Below are positions 19,526 to 29,012 of a stretch of 64,000 bases of DNA, piece after piece; position 1 is the first letter of the stretch, and each line of letters opens with the position of its first letter. Position numbers and translations under genes: made by a program. A model generated the notes under the pieces. That model saw only the letters and a list, made by a program, of their open reading frames with translations. It searched no databases and was not told the origin of the DNA. The stretch is from Phycicoccus sp. GTDB taxonomy: Bacteria > Actinomycetota > Actinomycetes > Actinomycetales > Dermatophilaceae. The stretch spans positions 1 to 64,000 of the forward strand of contig JABBOX010000071.1 of NCBI GenBank assembly GCA_012927555.1. The letters are read 5' to 3'.

Positions 19526-19906
19526 CTAGCGATCGCGCAGGATCCGCAGGTGGCCGCGCCGACCGGTCTCGATGGTGCCACTCTCGTCGGCCTCGTACGG
19601 CGCGCTCGCGGCGGCGGTCCCAGCGACCTGGCGGGGCCGTCCGGCTTCACGCACGGCATCCGCCAGAGCCAACAGGTCGTCCTGGGTGGGACCGGGGTCC
19701 ACGAACTCCGTTGCGAGGCGGATGGCGTCCCAGCCACGTGGCACGGTCAGACCCTCGGCGTGCGCGGCGCACAAGTCGTAGGTGTGCGGCTCGGCGAAAG
19801 TTGCCAGCGGGCCCAGGACAGCCGTCTGGTCTGAGTAGACGTACGTCAACGTCGCAATGGCGCCACCGGAACAGGCGGTGCGGGAACACTGACGCGACAG
19901 ACTCAC
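19526..19906 (-). CDS. DUF3499 family protein
   Basis: SLSRQCSRTACSGGAIATLTYVYSDQTAVLGPLATFAEPHTYDLCAAHAEGLTVPRGW. Confidence 0.88.
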   Translation of the reverse strand: MSLSRQCSRTACSGGAIATLTYVYSDQTAVLGPLATFAEPHTYDLCAAHAEGLTVPRGWDAIRLATEFVDPGPTQDDLLALADAVREAGRPRQVAGTAAASAPYEADESGTIETGRRGHLRILRDR

Positions 19907-19965
19907 GGATGGACTGTATTCCCCATCACCGACACCCCGCACACACCACGCCGTAATGTTGAGTC

Positions 19966-20403
19966 ATGACCTCTGCGAGCGCCCCGATACGGCCTCGTCG
20001 GGACCGTCACGGCCGAGGTCTGCGGGGCCCGATGGCCTGGCCGCCGGTGCCCGCGATGGCCACGCGAGCCGAGCAGTTCGACGAGCTCGTGCTCGACGCT
20101 GCAGCCCGGATCGAGCAGCGCCTCGGGCGGCCGTTGGGTGACGCGGAGTTCGCGGTTGAGGACGTGCCGCCCAGCGATCCCGCGCCGTGGGAGTCCTCGG
20201 ATGTGCCCCTGGGTCGGCTGTTTGCCGCGCAGGGCAAGATGCCTGCGCGCATCGTGGTCTATCGGCGGCCCGTCGAGACCAGGGCCACCGACTCCCGCGA
20301 GCTCGCGGCCTTGGTCAACGACGTGGTCGTCGAGCAGGCTGCGTCGCTGTTGGGTGTCGACCCACGTGAGCTCGACGAGGGCTACGACCCCGACGGCGAC
20401 TAG
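19966..20403 (+). CDS. Zincin-like metallopeptidase family protein (catalytic motif apparently absent)
   Basis: FDELVLDAAARIEQRLGRPLGDAEFAVEDVP family N-terminus; HExxH position reads NDVVVEQ. Confidence 0.75.
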   Translation: MTSASAPIRPRRDRHGRGLRGPMAWPPVPAMATRAEQFDELVLDAAARIEQRLGRPLGDAEFAVEDVPPSDPAPWESSDVPLGRLFAAQGKMPARIVVYRRPVETRATDSRELAALVNDVVVEQAASLLGVDPRELDEGYDPDGD

Positions 20404-20436
20404 GTCTCACCAGCGGCGAAGAGGTCTCGCCAGCGC

Positions 20437-21930
20437 TCAGTTGCGCAGCTCTCGCAGCCGGACTGAGGTGGAAGTCAAGGTGAGATCCGCCAGCGGCGTC
20501 ACGCTCAACAACGTTCCGTCGGCGGCGGTGACCCACGTCAGGACGGCAGCCCGGACGCCACCTGTCAGAGGAGTGACCCACACGGACGTGGCGCCGTCCA
20601 ACGCCAGCGAAGACACCGAATCTGCCCCAATGGCAACCTCTTTCGTGCTGGCCTGGCCAGTGGCATCCACCGTCGTCACCTGGACCGACGCAGGATGGTA
20701 CGTCGCCGCGAGCTCAAGTCGCCCCATGAGTCCGGTGCCTCCTGGCCCGTCCAATGCCTTGCGATCCAGAGCCATTCCGGCCAATGTCGTGATTGGCGCA
20801 GAAGCACCAGACCAGGCCAGATCGGACGCAGCGCCGGGGGCCAGTCGTCGGTCGATCATCGCTGCGGCAACCACTGGTACGTCGGCCCGAACCTGGACGG
20901 CATAGGCGTCCGGTGGCAATGCGCTGAGATCGACGTCCTTCGTGCTGTGAGCCGCCAAGCGTGTCACACCGTTGGCATCCAAGGGTTTCGGGCCGCTTGC
21001 GGTGAGCACGCGCGCCTCGACGACGGCCTCACCGTCCCCCGGCACGGCAATCCGAAGGGTCGCTCGACCCTCGATCGCCACACCCGCCATGACCTGCTCA
21101 CGGGCCGGTGCCGCCACCGGTGCCGTGTCGTCGCCACCACGAGAGATGACGCCATCGAGCCAGGCGTCACTCAGGACGGCAGCGACCTCGCCCCCCTGGA
21201 CGACGACGTGGATAACCGGCGACGGCTCGGACCCGGCGATGGCATCGAGCAGGACGACCGTTCGCGCGCGCGGGCCGACGACCAGGCCATGGCCGTTGGG
21301 CGACTGGATCGGGCCGTTGACACCGAGGACGGTGAGATCGACCGTCACGGGGTTTGGCCCGGGGTTGGTCAGGACAAGGCGTTCCCGACGACCCGGATCA
21401 CCACCCCCTGCGATGAGCCACGAGGAGGCCGCGGCCGGCACACAGGCGGCGGTGACCAGCCCACGGTTGTCCCCGCTCGTGACCCAGGAGCGTTGCGTGG
21501 CAACGGTTCCCGGTGCCATCGCACCATCTCCTGCGACCAATGCGGACTGCGCCGTGGAGATCGTGGCCGAGGTGGTCTGGCCGCGCACAGTGACCGGGGC
21601 GGCCCATGTTCCACCGGTCGGCAGGCCGCTCATCGTGAGGGTTCCGGCGTTCTGGCCGACGGCAAGACCTGTCGGCAAGGCAGAGTCCGGGGCGGCTGCG
21701 GCCGTCACGGACACCACCTGTGCCAGTGAGTCCGTCAGGCCCGCGATGCCGAGCGCCTCAGGTCCGGGGCAGATCGCCTGGGCCTGCGTGATCGGTTCCA
21801 CGCGCGGCGTCGTCGCCGAAGCATGGCTGGTCCCGCGTACCAGGCTCAACGGTGCCGGCAGGTAGGCCACGCCAAGGACCAGCCCGGAGCCTGCGACCAC
21901 GACGGTGAGCGAGCGCAATACACCTCTCAT
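20437..21930 (-). CDS. DUF5719-like secreted protein
   Basis: Signal anchor, beta-rich; downstream of and overlapping a large GT2 membrane protein, a common actinobacterial pair. Confidence 0.75.
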   Translation of the reverse strand: MRGVLRSLTVVVAGSGLVLGVAYLPAPLSLVRGTSHASATTPRVEPITQAQAICPGPEALGIAGLTDSLAQVVSVTAAAAPDSALPTGLAVGQNAGTLTMSGLPTGGTWAAPVTVRGQTTSATISTAQSALVAGDGAMAPGTVATQRSWVTSGDNRGLVTAACVPAAASSWLIAGGGDPGRRERLVLTNPGPNPVTVDLTVLGVNGPIQSPNGHGLVVGPRARTVVLLDAIAGSEPSPVIHVVVQGGEVAAVLSDAWLDGVISRGGDDTAPVAAPAREQVMAGVAIEGRATLRIAVPGDGEAVVEARVLTASGPKPLDANGVTRLAAHSTKDVDLSALPPDAYAVQVRADVPVVAAAMIDRRLAPGAASDLAWSGASAPITTLAGMALDRKALDGPGGTGLMGRLELAATYHPASVQVTTVDATGQASTKEVAIGADSVSSLALDGATSVWVTPLTGGVRAAVLTWVTAADGTLLSVTPLADLTLTSTSVRLRELRN

Positions 21931-24900
21931 GAGGTCCTCCGTCGACGGGACGAGCCGAACGGCGCTGCCAGGAAGATAACGGCCAGGAGAAGACCCAGCT
22001 GCCCCCAACGCCACCACGGGTGGGAAGGCGCCAGAGTGATGGTGAGCCGACCCGCGCTGGAGGGCAGGTCGTATGCCGGCTGCCCCCCGCCGCCGATAGC
22101 GGTCAGCTCACGCCCCGAGAACATCACCCGCGCGTGGTCTGCCCATCCGGGGGGCTCGGCCACGACTAGTCGACGACCGACGGCGGCCACGCGAGCCGTC
22201 GCCACGCCGACGCGCACATCGGTCTGACCATGGTCCCCGGTGACCGAAATCGAATGGAGCGGCACGCCCGTGGCGTCCTCGAGCCGGAGCCGCGACGAGC
22301 TCATCGCATTGGCGAGCGGCAGGACTCTCCACAGAATCAGCGCCTGGCTGTCGCCGAGCCTGGTCAACCCCGCCGTGGCGTCAAGTCGTCGGACCAACGG
22401 CTCGGTCGGCGCACCCCGGAACCCCACGAACCCCACACCAAGATCAGCGAGCATGTTGCGCGCAGCGTTGACCGACGTCCCATCGCGCTCATCAAGCGCG
22501 ATCTTGACGGTGGCGGCCAAAAGCGGGTCAGGCTCAGCAGCAACGGTCGGTAGGTCGCGGACAATCGTGCCGGGCTCACTGCCCAGCAGCCGATAGCCGA
22601 TGACGCCTGCATCACGGTTCAGGACGAGGAGGCGGCTGCCCACGGGCCCCTGGGCCTGGTCTGCTGCGACGGCGGGCATGCCGGGAGTCGTCGCGGTCAC
22701 CGTATGGCCGACGCCGAGCCAGCCGGCCCACGCGACACGCGCCACCATGCCGAGGACGGCTGCGACGACGACAGGGGCGACGAGGACCTGACGCCAACCG
22801 AAGCCGGCGTGTGAGAGCCGACCCGCCAGCCCGTCGAACCCGAGCACTGCGGCCGCGATCAACGCCAACGCTGCGATGTCGAGCCCGGTGCCGGCCCAGA
22901 CGGTGATCGGTGCCCCCGAACCGGCCATGTCCGCAGGGATCAGGACCGCGATGACGTGCGGAGACGCCAAGCCAAGTGCCATGCCAAACACCGCGAGAAA
23001 CGCAAGCGCGGTCATCGCCCGGGAGACCTTGTCGCGCCGGATCAGCGCGACGACACCCGCCAGGACGAGCGGGGCCGAGAGCAGCACCGGATAGGAACCC
23101 GGACCACCCGGGTGAAGCAGGGCGAGCTGCCACGGCGCCGAGGTCTCGTCATGCCAGCGCGCCAGGCCCGGCCCGCCCAGCAGAAGAAGCGGGTCAGCGA
23201 CCAGGCGCAGGATCCACGGCCCCAACAGTCCGACTGGGACCAGCAGGAGCAGCAAGGCGTGGAGACGGGTTGTGCCGTGCCCGACGACGATCAACACCAG
23301 AGCAAAGACAGCCGCCAGCAAGGCCAGCACAGGGTTGAAGGCACCGAGCACGGCCATGGCCAGCGCGGTGCCGAAGGTCATCGACGCACGGGTGGATCGC
23401 CGTGTGGCGCCGACGAATCCGGCTGCCACCACGGGAAGCAGGATGTGGGCGACAACGGCGCCCAACCGTCCGCTCGCCTGCGCTGTGGTCAGGGTCGCCA
23501 GCGACGCCCAGGCCAACGCCGCCCACGCCCGCGGCCAGGGTGCCCGAGTGGCGACTCGAGCCGCGAGGTACGCCGTCCACGCGGACAGGGGGATGGCCCC
23601 GGCCAGCAGCCAGCTGATCGCGACCCCGACCGAGGCGGTGGGAGCATCGATGAACGGCAGGTGCTCGACGACCCAGGCCCCCGACGACAGGACCGGCAGA
23701 TAGGGAGCCGGCTCGATGGCATTTCCCAGGCCCGCCCCGTGCCACCCGTCGAGCCATGCGTGCCAGAGCCCGGACGCATCGCCGGACACCGGGAACAGCT
23801 CACCGCCGGCCACCCCAAGACCGTTGGGGGAGATGAGCTTCCCGATCAGCGAGCGCCACGTCGCGATCGACAGCAGGGCGCCGACCAGCACTGCCAGGAA
23901 GCCGGGATGGCGCACGACTCGAGCGACGACTCCAACCGGCAGCCCCTCAAGAGACTCGCTGTCCTCGGAGACAGGCCCAGTCTCCAGAGCCTGCGCGATG
24001 CCGACGCGGTCATCGGAGGACGACGCCGACCGGGTCTCGGCCGCCTCGTGGACCGCGTCAAGCGCCTGGTGGAACCCGTCTCGCGGCGAGACGAACAGCC
24101 CGCGCAGGTCGCGACGCCGGATCCGCCGTACGCCGCGTGCCCGCCACCGCGCCGCCAGCGGACGCCAGGGCGAAAACAACGACCCGAGGTCGCCCAGCTC
24201 ATCCCAGGCCCGCCGGGGCTGCTTGACCACGAGCAGGACTGCCGCCGATACGAGGCTGGCCGCAGCGATCCAGAGCGCAAGGAAGGGCACGGCATACGGG
24301 GAGCTTCTGGCAAGCGCAACCTGACGGCCATGGCTGCGGTCGCGGCGTCTGGCAGCGTCGGCCGAGAAACCGGTCGAGCGCGCGCCGTTCGCCGTGGCCG
24401 CAGCTTCGCGCATGCGTGCCCGGGGCACGACCACGACCCGATGACCGGCCAGGTGCGCCCTCCAACACAGATCCAGTCCATCGCCGAACTGCCCGAGCTT
24501 GGGGTCGAAACCACCGATCGAGTCGAAGACCTCGCGCCGGATGAGCATCCCCGAGGTGTTGACACTCAGGACGTCGCCACGGTGGTCATGCTGACCCTGG
24601 TCAGGCTCGCCAGGCGCCGGACCTCCTGCGCGCCCCCCCGCACGAGTGACCTGCTGCCCCACCTGGAGCAGACGCGACGGGTCGTCCCACGTGGTGAGCT
24701 TGGGGCCGGCGACTCCGACCGAGGGTGACCGGCGGGCCGCATCCAGCAGATGGTCGAGGGCCCGGGGCTCGGCAGCGCTGTCGTCATGCAGCAGCCAGAG
24801 CCACTCCCCCTGACTGAGCCCGCCGAACGTCGATGTGTTGAGGCTGGGGTCGCCGCCGATGGCCCCCACGGACCACACCGACCTCGCAAGCAGGTGGTCC

Positions 24901-25241
24901 ACCGCGCGACCCACCGCATCACCAAAGGTGCTCCCGCGAGTGGCGGTGATCGTCTGGACGTCGCCGATCGCCTGCCGGATCCGTTCGTGGGAGGCCGCAA
25001 TCAAACGGCTGTCATCGGTGGAGCCCGTGTCGACGATGACCAACCGATCCAGCGGGCGCGTCTGGAGTCCTAGGGCGTCCAGGCACTCGTTCAGCCACGC
25101 CGCGCCGTCATGGACGACCAGCACTCCCGTGACAATGACCGGTCTCACAGCAGGACGCGGGACCCCCTGATCGCTGGTTGGCGACGTCTCCGTGTTCGGC
25201 GAGAGCTGGTGGATCGCGTCACGGGGCGGGGCGAGCGTCAT
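21927..25241 (-). CDS. Large membrane-anchored family 2 glycosyltransferase
   Basis: VTGVLVVHDGAAWLNECLDALGLQTRPLDRLVIVDTGSTDDS; GFDPKLGQFGDGLDLCWRAHLAGHRVVVVP; many TM helices. Confidence 0.88.
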   Translation of the reverse strand: MTLAPPRDAIHQLSPNTETSPTSDQGVPRPAVRPVIVTGVLVVHDGAAWLNECLDALGLQTRPLDRLVIVDTGSTDDSRLIAASHERIRQAIGDVQTITATRGSTFGDAVGRAVDHLLARSVWSVGAIGGDPSLNTSTFGGLSQGEWLWLLHDDSAAEPRALDHLLDAARRSPSVGVAGPKLTTWDDPSRLLQVGQQVTRAGGRAGGPAPGEPDQGQHDHRGDVLSVNTSGMLIRREVFDSIGGFDPKLGQFGDGLDLCWRAHLAGHRVVVVPRARMREAAATANGARSTGFSADAARRRDRSHGRQVALARSSPYAVPFLALWIAAASLVSAAVLLVVKQPRRAWDELGDLGSLFSPWRPLAARWRARGVRRIRRRDLRGLFVSPRDGFHQALDAVHEAAETRSASSSDDRVGIAQALETGPVSEDSESLEGLPVGVVARVVRHPGFLAVLVGALLSIATWRSLIGKLISPNGLGVAGGELFPVSGDASGLWHAWLDGWHGAGLGNAIEPAPYLPVLSSGAWVVEHLPFIDAPTASVGVAISWLLAGAIPLSAWTAYLAARVATRAPWPRAWAALAWASLATLTTAQASGRLGAVVAHILLPVVAAGFVGATRRSTRASMTFGTALAMAVLGAFNPVLALLAAVFALVLIVVGHGTTRLHALLLLLVPVGLLGPWILRLVADPLLLLGGPGLARWHDETSAPWQLALLHPGGPGSYPVLLSAPLVLAGVVALIRRDKVSRAMTALAFLAVFGMALGLASPHVIAVLIPADMAGSGAPITVWAGTGLDIAALALIAAAVLGFDGLAGRLSHAGFGWRQVLVAPVVVAAVLGMVARVAWAGWLGVGHTVTATTPGMPAVAADQAQGPVGSRLLVLNRDAGVIGYRLLGSEPGTIVRDLPTVAAEPDPLLAATVKIALDERDGTSVNAARNMLADLGVGFVGFRGAPTEPLVRRLDATAGLTRLGDSQALILWRVLPLANAMSSSRLRLEDATGVPLHSISVTGDHGQTDVRVGVATARVAAVGRRLVVAEPPGWADHARVMFSGRELTAIGGGGQPAYDLPSSAGRLTITLAPSHPWWRWGQLGLLLAVIFLAAPFGSSRRRRTS

Positions 25242-25276
25242 CAGGTCAGGACAGTCCCGCGGCGTCGCCGAAGCGA

Positions 25277-25555
25277 CTAGACCGCATGCTTCTTGAGCTT
25301 GCGACGCTCGCGCTCGGACAGCCCACCCCAGATACCGAACCGCTCGTCGTGCGCGAGCGCGTACTCCAGGCACTCGCCGCGCACATCGCAACCCACACAG
25401 ACCGTCTTGGCCTCACGGGTGGAGCCGCCCTTCTCAGGGAAGAACGCCTCGGGATCGGTCTGCGCGCACAAAGCGCGCTCCTGCCAGGAGAGCTCACCCT
25501 CGTCCTCGGCGGCTTGGATCAGTTCCATGTTCGTGATCAGCTGTAGCTCTCGCAC
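25277..25555 (-). CDS. WhiB family transcriptional regulator
   Basis: Four Cys (C..CVGCDVRGEC) and GIWGGLSERERRKLKK. Confidence 0.93.
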   Translation of the reverse strand: MRELQLITNMELIQAAEDEGELSWQERALCAQTDPEAFFPEKGGSTREAKTVCVGCDVRGECLEYALAHDERFGIWGGLSERERRKLKKHAV

Positions 25556-25867
25556 GGCCCCTCCTCGACCCAACAATCGCCAGTAGTAGTGTTGATCGAA
25601 CCTGTCGGGAAAATCCGCGCGCGGCCCCCGACCGATAGCCAATCCCGCCTTCACAATCTGCTGGGAAGAGCTCTGCGCCGAAGTGATCCCGTCGGGCGTT
25701 CCCGTTGGATGACAACAATGGAATTACACGCGTGTCATACGTGGAAGTCAAGCGGTTCTCTGATATTGGACATCTGGTCTGGGGGGACAAATAGCGCATA
25801 ACGCCCACAGGTCTCTTCCAGCCTCAAACACGACCGAAATCACCAACCGGGGCCACGTCCCGGCAGT

Positions 25868-25913
25868 CGGTCTCGACCCACCCCGACAGACGGTTTCGAC
25901 TCGCCCTGACAGA
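25868..25913. repeat. Two tandem 23-bp imperfect repeats directly upstream of cofD
   Basis: cggtctcgacccaccccgacaga / cggtttcgactcgccctgacaga, 19/23 identity, all differences transitions. Confidence 0.7.
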
Positions 25914-25921
25914 CTGCCGCC

Positions 25922-26941
25922 ATGCGCATCACCGCCTTGGCCGGTGGAGTGGGCGGAGCACGCTTCTTGCGTGGTTTGCGCGCCCACCTCAACCGCACGC
26001 CCGCCCTGTCCGACTCCACGATCACCGTTATCGGCAACACCGGCGACGACATCACCCTGTTCGGGCTGCGGGTCTGCCCCGACCTCGACACCGTCATGTA
26101 CACGCTCGGCGGCGGCATCAACGAGGAACAGGGCTGGGGCCGCGCCGACGAGACACAGTCCGTCCAGGGCGAGCTCGCGGCATACGGGGCGGTACCGCAG
26201 TGGTTCGGTCTCGGCGACCGCGACTTCGGCACCCATATCGCGCGCAGCCAGTGGCTGGGGCAGGGCCTCTCGCTATCGGAGGTGACCGCTCGGCTGTGCG
26301 ACCGCTGGGGCCTGCCCGATCAGGGCGTGCGACTGCTGCCGATGTCGGACTCCCCCGTCGAGACCCACGTCGTCATCGACAGTGAAGACGGCGGTGGCGA
26401 CGGTGATGGTGCGGGTGGCGGCCCGCAGCGAGCGGTTCACTTCCAGGAGTGGTGGGTCCGGATGCGCGCCGCCGTCCCCGCCCGGAAGTTCATCGCCGTC
26501 GGCATGGACCGTGCCACCGCTGCGCCCGGCGTGCTCGACGCCATCCGAGAGGCCGACATCATCCTGCTGCCCCCGAGCAACCCGGTCGTCTCCATCGGCA
26601 TCATCCTGGGAGTGCCGGGGGTGCGGGATGCGTTGCGTGGCAGCGTCGCTCCGGTCGTCGGCGTGTCCCCGCTGATCGGTGGCGCGCCCGTTCGCGGACA
26701 TGCCGACGCCTGCCTGACTGCCATCGGGGTCGAGTGCACGGCGCAGGCCGTGGCCGGCCTCTACGCGGACTTCCTGGATGGCTGGCTGGTGGATGACCTG
26801 GATGAGCCGGGTATCGGGTTCCCTCCCCGGCTCGAGGTCCAGGCCCGACCACTGTGGATGAACGACCTCGAGACGACCGCAGATATCGCCGGGGCGGCCG
26901 TCGATCTCGCTCTGAAGCTTCGCAGGACTCCTTCGGTATGA
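25922..26941 (+). CDS. cofD: 2-phospho-L-lactate transferase (F420 biosynthesis)
   Basis: MRITALAGGVGGARFLRGL; NTGDDITLFGLRVCPDLDTVMYTLGG. Confidence 0.95.
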   Translation: MRITALAGGVGGARFLRGLRAHLNRTPALSDSTITVIGNTGDDITLFGLRVCPDLDTVMYTLGGGINEEQGWGRADETQSVQGELAAYGAVPQWFGLGDRDFGTHIARSQWLGQGLSLSEVTARLCDRWGLPDQGVRLLPMSDSPVETHVVIDSEDGGGDGDGAGGGPQRAVHFQEWWVRMRAAVPARKFIAVGMDRATAAPGVLDAIREADIILLPPSNPVVSIGIILGVPGVRDALRGSVAPVVGVSPLIGGAPVRGHADACLTAIGVECTAQAVAGLYADFLDGWLVDDLDEPGIGFPPRLEVQARPLWMNDLETTADIAGAAVDLALKLRRTPSV

Positions 26942-28041
26942 CGGCACGCGCCTCGGCCGTCACGCTCACCCCGCTGCTCGGGTTCCCTGAGGTGCGTCGG
27001 GGTGACGATCTCGTCGAGCTCGTGCTGAAGGCGTTGCAGGACAATGCGATCGAGCTCGTGGACGGCGACATTCTCGTCGTCTCGAGCAAGATCGCGTCCA
27101 AGGCGATGGGACTCACCGCACCCCTCGCGGAGCGGGACTCCGTGGTGGTGGCCCAGACCGTGAGAGTCGTGGCCGAGCGGATCACGCCGTTGGGCGTCAC
27201 CAGCATCGTCGAGACGGTCGCCGGGCCAGTGATGGCCGCTGCAGGAGTCGACGCCTCCAACACGGCCGGCGACTCGATCGTGCTGGTCCTGCCGGACGAT
27301 CCCGATGCCGTCGCGGCCCAGATCCGGGTCGGCGTCAGGACCGCATGGGAGGCCCGGTCCGGCACCCATCTCCCGTTGGGCGTCGTCCTCAGCGACACCG
27401 CCGGCCGGCCCTGGCGGATCGGCCAGACGGACTTTGCGCTAGGGGCCGCTGGCATCCAGGTCGTCGATGACCTGCGGGGTTCAACGGACGCTGACGGGCG
27501 GCTCCTCCAGGTGACCGAACGATGCCTCGCAGACGAGATCGCCGCCGCTGCCGACCTGGTCAAGGGCAAGTCGGCCGGCGTGCCGGTTGCCCACATCCGT
27601 GGCTTGAGCCAGTACGTCCACGACAGCGAGTCAACGTCTGATGCCAGGACCTCCGGCGCAGAGACCTCTGGCGCAAGGGGTCTGGTCCGGACAGGACCTG
27701 GTGACTGGTTCGGCCTGGGTCAGGCTGAAGCGGTGCGTACCGCCCTGGGCGTGGAGCCGGGATCGGCAGAGGCGTCTGCGGCCGGCATCCAGTCCATCAA
27801 TGCCGAAACCGTTGCGGACAGAGCGGGTCGAGCATTGAGGGTTGCCCTGCTGGCCCGCCCCGGGGCATCGGGCCAGATCGACGGCGACACCATACGGCTC
27901 ACGGCGACCGACGAATTCACGCTAGGAGTCGCCGCCGCCCGGACCGAGGTGGCGCTGCACGGCGAAGGCCTGGCCTCAACCCTGACCCGAGGCGACGGGA
28001 CCCAGCCAAACGCAGTCATCGGTTTCCACCAACCGGCTTGA
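26938..28041 (+). CDS. cofE: Coenzyme F420:L-glutamate ligase
   Basis: Overlaps cofD (ATGA); VDGDILVVSSKIASKAMG; GVVLSDTAGRPWRIGQTDFALGAAG. Confidence 0.9.
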   Translation: MTARASAVTLTPLLGFPEVRRGDDLVELVLKALQDNAIELVDGDILVVSSKIASKAMGLTAPLAERDSVVVAQTVRVVAERITPLGVTSIVETVAGPVMAAAGVDASNTAGDSIVLVLPDDPDAVAAQIRVGVRTAWEARSGTHLPLGVVLSDTAGRPWRIGQTDFALGAAGIQVVDDLRGSTDADGRLLQVTERCLADEIAAAADLVKGKSAGVPVAHIRGLSQYVHDSESTSDARTSGAETSGARGLVRTGPGDWFGLGQAEAVRTALGVEPGSAEASAAGIQSINAETVADRAGRALRVALLARPGASGQIDGDTIRLTATDEFTLGVAAARTEVALHGEGLASTLTRGDGTQPNAVIGFHQPA

Positions 28042-28059
28042 CGGATCAATCCTGCAGAC

Positions 28060-28092
28060 TTATCGTTTTTCAATAACAACGAAAAACGATAA
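28060..28092. promoter_or_regulatory. AT-rich perfect 12-bp palindrome, candidate operator
   Basis: TTATCGTTTTTC-N9-GAAAAACGATAA upstream of DUF2975/XRE pair. Confidence 0.7.
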
Positions 28093-28107
28093 CCGACGGG
28101 AATCACC

Positions 28108-28758
28108 ATGGGCACCAACACATCCGGCCGGGCTACCCAGGTGGGGCGCAGTTTGGGCAAGAGGAACTGGCTCGCCTTCAGCCGCGCGGACTTCATCGCC
28201 ACCGAGATCTTCCTCGGCATCGCGGTGGCCGGCGCGGTCCTTTTCGGACTCGCCGGGCCCCTTCTCGATGCCGTCACTGGTACGCCGCTGGAGATGTCGT
28301 ACACGACGGCGGTCAACGGCGGCATCGAACTGCCCCGCGGCGCGACCCACAACGGCAAGGCGACGATGCCGCTGCTCCTCAACGACGCCACGTTCGTCGA
28401 GCGTCTCGGCCAGGCGCTCCCGGGACTGATGGTCGCCGTCATGACCATCGCGATCGCCTGGCTGATCCTCCACCTGCTCCGCTCCACCCAGGCCCAGGAA
28501 CCGTTCACGACGGCGAACGTGAAACGCATCAACACGATCGCCCTCGCCATCGGCCTGGGCGGGATGCTGTGGCAGCTGGCCACGGCGTTCGCCGACAACG
28601 CGATCTACACGACGGGCCGTGTCCCCGATCTGGACTACCTGCCCTTTGAGGCGACGTTCAGCCCATTCCCCCTGTTCGCCATGTTCGTGATCGCCCTCAT
28701 CGCCGAGGCGTTCCGCAGGGGCGTAATCCTGCGCAATGACGTCGAGGGCCTGGTCTGA
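28108..28758 (+). CDS. DUF2975 domain membrane protein
   Basis: Four-TM-like protein, EPFTTANVKRINTIALAIGLGGMLWQ, followed by a YozG-like HTH gene. Confidence 0.85.
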   Translation: MGTNTSGRATQVGRSLGKRNWLAFSRADFIATEIFLGIAVAGAVLFGLAGPLLDAVTGTPLEMSYTTAVNGGIELPRGATHNGKATMPLLLNDATFVERLGQALPGLMVAVMTIAIAWLILHLLRSTQAQEPFTTANVKRINTIALAIGLGGMLWQLATAFADNAIYTTGRVPDLDYLPFEATFSPFPLFAMFVIALIAEAFRRGVILRNDVEGLV

Positions 28759-28983
28759 GTGCCGGTCGAGGAACCGCACCGCGTCGTCTGTCACCTCGAC
28801 GACCTGCTCGAGGCGCGCGGCATGACGTTGACCGCACTCGCGGACGCGGTCGGCGTCTCGCTGGTGAATCTCAGCATCATGAAGAACAACCGGGCCAAAG
28901 CCATCCGCTACAGCACTCTCACTGCGATCTGCCACGTGCTCGGCTGTCAACCGGGAGAGCTGCTCAGCGTCGAGCGAGCCTGA
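28759..28983 (+). CDS. XRE-type (YozG-like) helix-turn-helix regulator
   Basis: VCHLDDLLEARGMTLTALADAVGVSLVNLSIMKNNRAKAIRYSTLTAICHVLGCQPGELL; GTG start adjacent to DUF2975 stop. Confidence 0.92.
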   Translation: MPVEEPHRVVCHLDDLLEARGMTLTALADAVGVSLVNLSIMKNNRAKAIRYSTLTAICHVLGCQPGELLSVERA

Positions 28984-29012
28984 GCCCTCACCCCGGCCCT
29001 GGCCGGCGGCCC

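Noticed and set aside
22956-24728. 590-aa plus-strand ORF antisense to the large GT2 gene
   Set aside because: Low-plausibility composition (RQ/RR/GQ-rich) and complete overlap with a recognised GT2.
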